Positions 24,048-32,400 of a DNA stretch of 49,885 nucleotides are shown piece after piece. The stretch covers positions 1 through 49,885 of the forward strand of contig JAGBEI010000016.1 of NCBI GenBank assembly GCA_017937065.1, in the 5' to 3' direction. This stretch comes from Clostridia bacterium (GTDB taxonomy: Bacteria; Bacillota; Clostridia; Oscillospirales; QAKW01). The position numbers were made by a program, and so were the translations under genes. How positions within the stretch are numbered: the first letter of the stretch is position 1; each line of letters starts with the position of its first letter. The notes beneath the pieces are model-generated. The model saw only the letters and a program-made list of their open reading frames with translations, was not told where the DNA came from and did no database searches.

Positions 24048-25073
24048 ATGAAATTAATATCGTTTGCAGTTCCCTGCTACAATTCACAGGCTTATATGGA
24101 AAAATGCATCGACTCTCTACTTGCAACGGGAGACGATGACATTGAAATAATAATTATCGACGACGGTTCTACTGATAAAACAGCGGAAATTGCCGACGAC
24201 TACGAGTTAAAATATCCCGGCATTGTGCGTGCTGTTCATCAGACAAACGGCGGACACGGCAAAGGTGTAAATACAGGACTGGAGTATGCAAGCGGTGAGT
24301 TTTTTAAAGTCGTTGATTCCGACGACTGGGTTGACCGAAAAGCGCTGGAGTCGGTTCTTACAGCCCTGCGCATGTTTATCTCCTCAGATATACCTCTCGA
24401 TATGCTTATAACCAACTATGTCTACGAGCACGTACAGGACGGCAAGCATCATACAATATCATATTCCGGCATTTTCCCGGAAAACAGAGTTTTCGGTTGG
24501 GAGGATATGATTCGTATCGACCCCGTAAAATATATAATTATGCACTCTGTCACCTACCGTACAAAAGTGCTGCGAAGCAGCGGGCTAAAGCTGCCCGAGC
24601 ACACTTTTTACGTCGACAACATGGTGCTTTACAATCCTCTGCCTAATGTCAAAAAGATGTACTATCTGAATGTTGATTTTTACCGTTACTACATTGGGCG
24701 TGTGGATCAGTCGGTAAACGAAAAGGTAATGATAGGACGGCTGGATCAGCAGATTAGAGTAACAAACATGATGCTTGACAGCCACGACATAAACAAAATC
24801 AAAGAGCGTGAGCCGAAGCTGGCTAAATATATGATATATTATCTTTCGATAATGTATACCATTACCACCACACTGCTCGCACTGGATAACACTTCAGAAT
24901 CAGACCGAAAATTTGTCGAGCTGTGGGAACGACTGAAAGAGCGTGATATACGGCTTTACAGACGAATCCGCTATTTTTCAAAAGCATTTTTCATGGCACT
25001 TCCCGGAAAAAGCGGAAAGAAAGTGTCCAAAGCGCTGTATAAAATAGTCAGAAGGGTATATAAATTTAATTAA
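24048..25073 (+). CDS. Family 2 glycosyltransferase
   Basis: GT-A fold glycosyltransferase, 341 residues. The nucleotide-sugar site is seen in FAVPCYNSQAYMEKCIDSLL (split over residues 5-25), IIIDDGSTDKT and the DxD-like VDSDDWVD near 90-97. FYRYYIGRVDQSVN near 215-230 is typical of a Firmicute subgroup that decorates envelope polymers or lipids. No obvious membrane helix is present except a hydrophobic patch near the C-terminus, so it likely acts at the inner face of the membrane. CGGAG lies 7 bases before the ATG at 24048. It is followed after one base by a PAP2 membrane protein, suggesting a shared lipid-linked substrate. Confidence 0.87.
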   Translation: MKLISFAVPCYNSQAYMEKCIDSLLATGDDDIEIIIIDDGSTDKTAEIADDYELKYPGIVRAVHQTNGGHGKGVNTGLEYASGEFFKVVDSDDWVDRKALESVLTALRMFISSDIPLDMLITNYVYEHVQDGKHHTISYSGIFPENRVFGWEDMIRIDPVKYIIMHSVTYRTKVLRSSGLKLPEHTFYVDNMVLYNPLPNVKKMYYLNVDFYRYYIGRVDQSVNEKVMIGRLDQQIRVTNMMLDSHDINKIKEREPKLAKYMIYYLSIMYTITTTLLALDNTSESDRKFVELWERLKERDIRLYRRIRYFSKAFFMALPGKSGKKVSKALYKIVRRVYKFN

Positions 25074-25074
25074 G

Positions 25075-25740
25075 ATGACAAAAGGCTTTAAATATTATTT
25101 TGAAAAGTATAAACATAGTCTGCTCGTTTTATACTTTTTTCTTTACATGCCGTATTTCATGTTTTTGAATACGTTTACTCCGTCCAGAGACGATGTTTTC
25201 GTTATGTACAGCAAGCTGGACGATTACATACCGTTTTTAGAGATATTTGCAATTCCTTATTTTCTTTGGTTCGCTTATATTGCTGTGGGATATATTTTTT
25301 TAATGCTGACTTCCCGCGAAGAATTTGTACGCATGTGTATTTTTCTGTACACAGGCATGACGGTGTGCCTCATTATTTATACGGTTTTTCCCAACTGTCA
25401 GCAGCTGCGCGTTGATTATGACACGCTTGGCAGAAGCAATGTCTTAATTGATTGGATACGTTCACTTCAGAATATGGACAGCTCGTATGACGTATTTCCG
25501 AGCATACACTGTCTAAACTCTATCGGTATGCACATTGCAATAGCAAAGTCGAAACAAATAACAAAATGCCGCCGCCTTATCGTCTGGTCATCGCTTATAC
25601 TTGCAATTCTTATTATCATGTCCACCGTGTTTATAAAGCAGCATTCGATTTTAGACGTTTTCGGAGCATTTGCGCTCGCAGTTCCGCTTTATTTTTTGGC
25701 ATACAAGCCAAAGCTTAGCTTTCTGAAAAAGGGGCAATAA
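25075..25740 (+). CDS. PAP2-family membrane phosphatase/transferase
   Basis: Integral membrane protein of 221 residues with about six hydrophobic segments. It contains two of the three PAP2 motifs: FPSIHCLNSIG (C2, near residue 141) and KQHSILDVFGAF (C3, near 189), with the catalytic histidines. The classical first motif KxxxxxxRP is not seen, which fits the PAP2_3 / inositol-phosphoceramide synthase-like branch. Likely substrates are lipid phosphates or phospholipid head groups. The ATG is one base after the glycosyltransferase stop and has only a weak ribosome binding site, so it is probably coupled. Confidence 0.82.
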   Translation: MTKGFKYYFEKYKHSLLVLYFFLYMPYFMFLNTFTPSRDDVFVMYSKLDDYIPFLEIFAIPYFLWFAYIAVGYIFLMLTSREEFVRMCIFLYTGMTVCLIIYTVFPNCQQLRVDYDTLGRSNVLIDWIRSLQNMDSSYDVFPSIHCLNSIGMHIAIAKSKQITKCRRLIVWSSLILAILIIMSTVFIKQHSILDVFGAFALAVPLYFLAYKPKLSFLKKGQ

Positions 25741-25744
25741 TATT

Positions 25745-25780
25745 TATACCCGTCTGTTTTCAATATACAGGCGGGTATTA
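25745..25780 (+). terminator. Hairpin between PAP2 and GDPD genes
   Basis: ATACCCGTCTG (25746-25756) pairs with CAGGCGGGTAT (25768-25778) with one wobble; the loop is 11 bases. There is no T run, so it may be a weak terminator or an mRNA-stabilising element. Confidence 0.4.
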
Positions 25781-25806
25781 TAGATATATAAAAGGATGAT
25801 ATATAA

Positions 25807-26625
25807 ATGTTGTTCATTATCATATTATGCGTAGTGATTATACTGTTTTTTTTCTGCATCTCCCCCGCTCTGCGCCGTCATCCGAATTCACAGCTATGCA
25901 AAAATCTGTTCGTTGCACACCGCGGGCTTCATTCATTAAAGGACGGTATACCGGAAAACTCCATAACAGCAATAAAAAGAGCCGCCGATATGGGCTACGG
26001 TGTGGAAATCGATATACACATAACTCTTGACGGAAAAGTAGTTGTATTTCACGACGATACACTCATGCGTGCATGCGGAGTGAACAAACGTATTAAAAAT
26101 CTGACATACGACGAGTTATGCGAATATAAACTTTTTGGCACGCAGGAAAAAATCCCCACTCTCGAAGATGTGCTGAAGACCGTGAACGGAAGAACCATGC
26201 TCGTAATTGAATTCAAGTGTGCCGATGCCGGCTTTAAACAGCTTTGTACTGCCGCGGACAGGCTTTTAAGACAATACAGCGGCAAGTATATAGTACAGTC
26301 ATTTAACCCGTTGCCGATGTTTTGGTACAGGCATAACCGACCGGATATCTGCCGCGGTCAGCTATCAACCGATTTTTTCAGACAGCCTAAAAACAACGCG
26401 CTGAAGGCAGCCGCAGGTCTGTTGATTTTAAATATGATTTCCAGACCGGATTTTATATCTTACGACATGCGTTATGTCAAAGCATTTCCAAGAAGAATAT
26501 GTTCTTTTTTAGGGGCAATGCGCGCCGGATGGACTTTTACCGAGCTGTCGCAGGTTGAAAAAGTTAAAAAAAATTTTGATATATACATTTTTGAGGGCTT
26601 TCTACCTGAAATTAAAGAAAGTTAA
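25807..26625 (+). CDS. Membrane-anchored glycerophosphodiester phosphodiesterase
   Basis: GDPD-family TIM barrel that cuts glycerophosphodiesters to glycerol-3-phosphate and alcohol. An N-terminal membrane helix (residues 2-20, LFIIILCVVIILFFFCI) anchors it. The catalytic set is visible: AHRGLHS (H/R), PENSITA, EIDIHITLDGKVVVFHDD (E, D and H) and LVIEFK. The last strands, YIVQSF, FISYDMRY and IFEGF, complete the barrel. 272 residues. It lies 66 bases after PAP2 with AAAGGATGA as ribosome binding site. With the two upstream genes it suggests turnover or remodelling of glycerol-phosphate lipids or teichoic-type polymers. Confidence 0.88.
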   Translation: MLFIIILCVVIILFFFCISPALRRHPNSQLCKNLFVAHRGLHSLKDGIPENSITAIKRAADMGYGVEIDIHITLDGKVVVFHDDTLMRACGVNKRIKNLTYDELCEYKLFGTQEKIPTLEDVLKTVNGRTMLVIEFKCADAGFKQLCTAADRLLRQYSGKYIVQSFNPLPMFWYRHNRPDICRGQLSTDFFRQPKNNALKAAAGLLILNMISRPDFISYDMRYVKAFPRRICSFLGAMRAGWTFTELSQVEKVKKNFDIYIFEGFLPEIKES

Positions 26626-26635
26626 TAACAAATAA

Positions 26636-26670
26636 AAACAGCACGAAAACAATATCCTTTCGTGCTGTTT
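26636..26670. terminator. Bidirectional terminator between GDPD and GH78-like genes
   Basis: AAACAGCACGAAA (26636-26648) pairs with TTTCGTGCTGTTT (26658-26670), loop of 9 bases, lying between convergent genes. Confidence 0.8.
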
Positions 26671-26699
26671 ATAATTATCACAGTTTTCAGGCTATGCCA

Positions 26700-28604
26700 T
26701 TACAGCAGGATACTGAAATAATATACAGGCATTGCGCTCCATCCGTGGCAAAGACTGCCTGCATTGGAAAAATCAGAATCTCCCTTCTCGGTTTCCCAAA
26801 ATGAGGTTGCGCCGAGATCAAGCATTTTCTTATATTTCACCCTAATATCATTTAAAATATAATCTTTATATTTATCCTTGTCAATCATTAGCAGTACGTC
26901 ATATTTAAAGCAAGCCATGCTGAGCGTCGCTTTTGTAAGCGCATTTTCGCCCGTCATGATTTCTGCAATTTTATCTGCCTTTTCGTCTTTGGCGGCACCG
27001 CATAGAACTGCAAGGGAATTTACAAGCTCGCTGTATTTATGTTCGCCCGCTCTGTTAACAAACAGCTGATGCTCACGATCGTAAAAAACTTCAACAATTT
27101 TATTGTTAAGCCTGTCTGCAATGCCTTTATAATCCGAGGGTTCTCCGAGCATTTCACAAATCTTATGCATTCGGTCGAGCGCAAGCGACAGCATACAGTT
27201 CAACGCAGCCTCCAGCGATTTATTATCCGTTCTGTGCAGCTTACCGGACAGGTCATCGGCCCACTCGTAAAAATTCCAGTGACACTCTTGAGTAAATGTC
27301 GGTATAAGCCCGTTTTCCATATGATTTAAAAACGTATCAAGCACCGAACGCAGCTTCGGCATAATTTCACGCGCCAACGTCAGGTCGCCGGAATACTTTG
27401 TATATTCGTAAACCTCATTATAATAATGCAGTGAAAAGGACGGTATTGTAAGGTCCTCGCCGCTGGGCGTACAAATAGACAGAAGTCCGTCTGCTCTGTT
27501 ATCCTTGCTCATAAGATAAAGATTTGCGCGCGGAAAACGGTATTCATCAAAAGCATAATATCCGCAAAGTATCTGATTACGGCTGTCCATTGCATACAGC
27601 GCCTGCTCACGCCACGGGCAATCCTCATAGTGATCGTGCATACACAGCTCAAGCGTACGTACCGAAACGTCATAAATACGCTGTATCAAAGGGTCAGCAA
27701 ATGATTTTTCCACTTTTTTAAGAGGATAGAAGCACGGCAATACACTTGCATATTCAAGCTCTATTTCCGATTCTGCAAAAATCTCAAGATAACGCAGACC
27801 AAGCCGGCGAAAATAGTTCGTATAATCCGTCACGCCCTCACCGACAACAACCTCTACGCTGAAATCACGGGTGCCTATCATCCTGCGCACGCATCCGTCA
27901 ATTATATGCTCTCCGTAAGCGACAACCAGCTTTTGTCTTATCTGTGAATGCAGCCTTAATGTAAGGTAACCCACCTCTTCACTGCCGATATCTATTAAAA
28001 AATGTCGGTTCTCGTCATTTTTTAAAACAATCGAATCACGTCTTTTGCCGACAGTGAGCTTATTTACAGGACGCTCAAACATAGGAAGATTTTGATTTAC
28101 AACAACACTGCTTTTAAATCCGTTTAAAAGACCGGATTTCCATTCATCCTCCTTAGTTGAATCATAAAGAAAACTGAAACCGAGCTGACCTGTAATAACC
28201 TTGTTATAACCGTTTTTATAGGAAGGACTTAAACGTGACTGTGTTTTTGCTCCCGAACAGCACGCAAGCTGTCCGCCGTCATATAGTTCATAGCGCAGCG
28301 CCGCATTGCCGGGGAAATAGCTCATATTCTTCTGCCCGTAATACCAGACTATTACGGCAAGTGTATTTTTACCCCGCACACAATAGCTTGTAATATCAAT
28401 ATTATCGTAAACCTTATAGTACGGAAAATCAGGATACTGACCGGAGTCGACAAATCGGCCGTTAATATAGACAGTATAATTTGAATCGGCAGAAATAAGA
28501 AGGCGAGCAGAATCTCCGGAAAAATTAAATGTATCGACAAACTCGGCATACGAATCCTTTTTCGGCTCGGTATCCGCCCAAATCCATTTTGAATCAGCTT
28601 TCAT
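26700..28604 (-). CDS. GH78-like alpha-L-rhamnosidase family protein
   Basis: A 634-residue cytosolic protein (no signal peptide). The N-terminal third (WIWADTEPKKDSYAEFVDTF, then DSNYTVYINGRFVDSG) is the beta-sandwich seen before GH78 catalytic domains. The (alpha/alpha)6 part shows MHDHYEDCPWREQALYAMD (about 347-365), equivalent to the DCPxRxE acid motif, and the C-terminal AGSLCHGWSAMP motif. It is shorter than usual rhamnosidases (900 or more). Substrate is uncertain: rhamnose or a related unsaturated/deoxy sugar. GGAGAG precedes the ATG, and the gene lies 33 bases after an AraC regulator that probably controls it. Confidence 0.8.
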   Translation of the reverse strand: MKADSKWIWADTEPKKDSYAEFVDTFNFSGDSARLLISADSNYTVYINGRFVDSGQYPDFPYYKVYDNIDITSYCVRGKNTLAVIVWYYGQKNMSYFPGNAALRYELYDGGQLACCSGAKTQSRLSPSYKNGYNKVITGQLGFSFLYDSTKEDEWKSGLLNGFKSSVVVNQNLPMFERPVNKLTVGKRRDSIVLKNDENRHFLIDIGSEEVGYLTLRLHSQIRQKLVVAYGEHIIDGCVRRMIGTRDFSVEVVVGEGVTDYTNYFRRLGLRYLEIFAESEIELEYASVLPCFYPLKKVEKSFADPLIQRIYDVSVRTLELCMHDHYEDCPWREQALYAMDSRNQILCGYYAFDEYRFPRANLYLMSKDNRADGLLSICTPSGEDLTIPSFSLHYYNEVYEYTKYSGDLTLAREIMPKLRSVLDTFLNHMENGLIPTFTQECHWNFYEWADDLSGKLHRTDNKSLEAALNCMLSLALDRMHKICEMLGEPSDYKGIADRLNNKIVEVFYDREHQLFVNRAGEHKYSELVNSLAVLCGAAKDEKADKIAEIMTGENALTKATLSMACFKYDVLLMIDKDKYKDYILNDIRVKYKKMLDLGATSFWETEKGDSDFSNAGSLCHGWSAMPVYYFSILL

Positions 28605-28637
28605 AACAGCTCTCCTTTTAAATGTAACTACTCGTTT

Positions 28638-29399
28638 TTATATTTTTTTCGGTACTACACCGACATATTCTTTAAAAACACGATTGAAATTACGGACACT
28701 CTGAAAACCGCTTAGTCTTGCTATCTCCGCCATAGAAAGCTCTGTTTCATTTATCAGCACTCTTGCCCTGTCAACACGGCTGCTGTTAACAAGCTCACAA
28801 AAACCAACCTTCATTGTTGCATGAAGATAACGCGAAAGGTAATGGCGGTCATAACCCAGGCTGTCTGCAAGTGCCATGAGTGTGATATTTTCCGTATAGT
28901 GTTCGGAAATATAAGAAAGAATCTTATGCAGCAGTTCATCATTTTTACTAAGTCCCGCATCAGTCAGAGGCACAGAGTCAAGATAACTGCTGCAAACAGC
29001 ATACAGGCATGATTTAATAGTAAAAATATCGCGGTTATCATTTAAAAAAAGCTTATCAACTACGTATTTTTCCGTAAGACTGTCACAACGAAAAACAGCT
29101 CGACCGGCAAACTTTCCTTCTGTTGCACGGGCAAACTTGGACACAAGATCATCGGAAAAAACACAGACATATGCCAGACTGTCTGTGGAATTGTACGAAT
29201 GAACGCTGTTGCCTAAAATAAGGGCAAAATCACCTGAACGCATATGCTCATGATTATTTTCAAGACAAACATCAAGTGTTCCGCGTTTGACGTAGACTAT
29301 TTCCATATGCTTATGGATATGAGGTACATATCTGAAGTTCACATATTTAATACACTCGAAACGATTAGAACCGACAGAGTTAGTTTCCTGATAAAGCAT
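28638..29399 (-). CDS. AraC-family transcriptional regulator
   Basis: A 253-residue regulator with an N-terminal cupin sugar-sensing domain (VPHIHKHMEIVYVKRGTLDV, GDFALILGNSVHSY) and a C-terminal double helix-turn-helix (about 155-253: ITLMALADSLGYDRHYLSRYL, then MAEIARLSGFQSVRNFNRVFKEYVGVVPKK). It likely activates the downstream glycosidase in response to its sugar. The ATG at 29399 has GGAGTG 7 bases upstream; an upstream in-frame start at 29441 lies inside the -10 to start region of the promoter and is rejected. Confidence 0.9.
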   Translation of the reverse strand: MLYQETNSVGSNRFECIKYVNFRYVPHIHKHMEIVYVKRGTLDVCLENNHEHMRSGDFALILGNSVHSYNSTDSLAYVCVFSDDLVSKFARATEGKFAGRAVFRCDSLTEKYVVDKLFLNDNRDIFTIKSCLYAVCSSYLDSVPLTDAGLSKNDELLHKILSYISEHYTENITLMALADSLGYDRHYLSRYLHATMKVGFCELVNSSRVDRARVLINETELSMAEIARLSGFQSVRNFNRVFKEYVGVVPKKI

Positions 29400-29422
29400 A
29401 GACTCACTCCATTCACCAATAT

Positions 29423-29451
29423 ATTTTATATTATGAAGCAAACTATGTCAA
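29423..29451 (-). promoter_or_regulatory. Promoter of the araC-type/GH78 operon
   Basis: Minus-strand TTGACA (29446-29451), 17-base spacer, TAAAAT (29423-29428). It begins directly at the end of the terminator of the SLH gene. Confidence 0.7.
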
Positions 29452-29452
29452 T

Positions 29453-29486
29453 AAAAAATCCCCGCGAAATAATATCGCGGGGATTT
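29453..29486 (-). terminator. Terminator of the SLH-protein gene
   Basis: AAATCCCCGCGA (29456-29467) pairs with TCGCGGGGATTT (29475-29486), with six T on the minus strand. Confidence 0.85.
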
Positions 29487-29496
29487 AAGTTTAAAA

Positions 29497-32400
29497 TTAC
29501 GCTTTGGTATAGCCGTTATAATTTGCAAGAATTACAGCAACTTCCTGACGTGTGATTTCCTTCTTCGGATTAAGGTTAAGCACACCGTAATCGTTAGAAC
29601 CGTTAATCAGTCCGTAAGTTACAACCGCAAGGCGCATATAAGGCTTTGCCCAGTTAGATACACTCGCCTCATCCGCAAAGCCACGCTCGTTATAAGCTGC
29701 GTCTATTGCTTCCTGGTTTTCATTATAAAGTGTAAGTGCATCGTCGGCATCGCCTCTCATTATGCAAACAGTGCTTACGCCGATTTTGGCAAATTCCTGT
29801 CTTGTGGTAGGCTTTTTGCCGTCAAAGGTCTGGGGGTCAACACCTGTCATAATGCCAAGGCTAAAGCATGCCTTTACGTAATTGCTTGCCCAATCGGGGA
29901 TTGTATCTGTATAAGGAAGAATGATGTTGCTGTAAAGACTTTCGTCAATTCCGAGAACTCTGACCGCTATCGCAGCTACTTCAAATCTTGTAATATTATC
30001 CTTGGGTCTGAAGTAACCGTTGTCACCCTGGAAATAGCCAAAGCCGTTATCATTGAGGAAGTTAACCTGCTCCTTTGCCCAGCCGGAAATTGCATCTGCG
30101 TCAGCATAGGTAGCCTTAGGTCTGTTAGAATCAATAGTTACCTTGACAATAAAGTCAGTTACACCGGTCGGAGTATCTGCACCCTCGGCAAGCTCCTTAA
30201 CGTATACTTTAACATATACATTTGTATACTTTCCGATTACCGGTACAGTGGTGGGCTCGCCGACAGCGCGCTCTACATCAATAGAGTTAGAGCAATTCTT
30301 ATCGGCAAATACTCTGTAGGTGGTAGCACTGTATTTGTTGTCGAGCAGCTTGGGAAGTACATCGTAGCTTGAAATATTATCTTCAGCCTTGATAGTATAC
30401 TCACCGTCTGCAATCAGAGTTGCATTATCTATTGTGACATACTCTTCCTTAGGCGGATCAACAGGCTCAACAGGCTTGAAGTCTTCAGAGCTTGTATGAA
30501 TATTAAGTGTATAAATCTTTGAAGCAGAGCCGTCTGCAGATGTAACCTTCAAATATGCTACTGTATCCGCAGCACTCATCTGAACAACATTATCCGCAAA
30601 TGCGGCAGTGCATGCATAATCGGAATATACCGCATAGCTTGCATCCTGATTTTCCGGATAAGCGATTACCTTGAACGAATTGCCGTCAATTCTTGTTTCA
30701 AAAGTACTTGTATCATCGCCGTTGTTAATCATACCGAATACCGACGTGACATTGCAAGAGGATCTATCCTTAACAATATTAAGTTTAAAGGTTTTCTCCG
30801 CGCCGCCGGCAGATTTTACAACGATATCTACGGTTTTATTACCCGCAATATTATCGATTGTGACAATACCGTTTTCGGAGGGTCTGATAAGCTGACCCAT
30901 GTCGTAAACAGAAATCGCTGCGTTATCCGAATGCTGAGCAATTATATCAAACGAATACTTATTTACGGGGATTACCGCCTGAAATTCATTATCGGAAATC
31001 TTTTCGGCATTCTCGATATAAGTTACTTCAGCCTGATCATTCTCAGCCTGTAAAACGCTCAGAGTATAAACCTTAGAGACATTTCCGTCCTCGGAAACGA
31101 CCTTGATAAATTTGAATACAGGCGCAATGCCGATACCGGATATATAATTATAATCATACTTTTCGGTGCAGCCTGCATCGTTGAATATCTCATAGGTAGC
31201 GCCGTTTGAAACCGCAATTTCGGGAATTGCAAATTCAGTTGTACCTACCGGAATGCTGGCATATACAGCATCGTCGGAAACACGCCATGAACCGAAGCGG
31301 ACTATGTCAGCCTCTGTACCCAAGGGCTTTGTAATTGTAGCAGTATATACATCTGATACGAAATCTTTATAGGACGAAAACTTGATATAGAATACGTTGC
31401 TTCCGCCTTTCAAAGTAACAGGCAATGAAACGGCATTCTGACATTCGGCATCGGAATATACACCGTAAGAAGCCTGTAATGTATTCATTTTGATATTGAA
31501 ATCATAAGTAGCAGTTGACGCAGATACCGTATCGGTATATGTTTTAGCGACGGTATCAACAACGCCGCTGCCGTTGATGGAGTAGTCAAGTTCTTTTGCA
31601 AACTCATCATCTGCATCGGTATTAAGATCTGTCATATTCCAGTCGTTATAATACTTGCTTGCCTCTACACATGATACGCCGCCGGAAGCATCATCCTTAA
31701 TGGTGGGTGCTTTGCCCGCACCGCCCATGACAAATGACGTAGCAAAATAGTTGTAGTTCCAATTCCACTTTGTACCGGGCTTGCAGTACGTCATATCAAC
31801 CGTATGTCCTGTGGCAATAATGTGATTGAACTTAATCTCGATATCGTCCACTATCTCAATTTTATCAAGAAGAGAGGGATCTTTATCGTAATCCGCTTGC
31901 TTGGCAGAATCGTAGTTTACTTTATTTTTGAACCAGTTCGTACCGCCGGGCATTAGTGCATTTGCAGTAGTGCTGACAAAAATGTTATTAACAAGGCGCA
32001 TACTGTCCTTGGATGAGCCGAAGCGTACTCCGAAAATACCGTAGGGGTAAGATGCATTGTTATAGAACATGGTATTTTCCATAACAATTCTCTTGCTGGT
32101 TGTAGCATCGGTATCGTTGGTATTAAGGTCTATACAGAGATACGGTTTGTCTTTATATGACTGATAATTTTTGAAGAAGAAAGAATTTCTGATATTCAGG
32201 TAGAAATTCTGACCCTTGGGGTTCATCCATTCGCCCTTATTAAGTGTGCTGCTATTGCCTGCCAGGTATACGCCGTCCATTATAAGCGTCTCAAAGCTGC
32301 CGTCTATAAGGCTGGTTGTACCCTGCGCGTCCATTCTGAGGTTCACTATACGAACATCTTTATGGTTATTCATATAAGTATCGTCACTTGCACCAAACGC

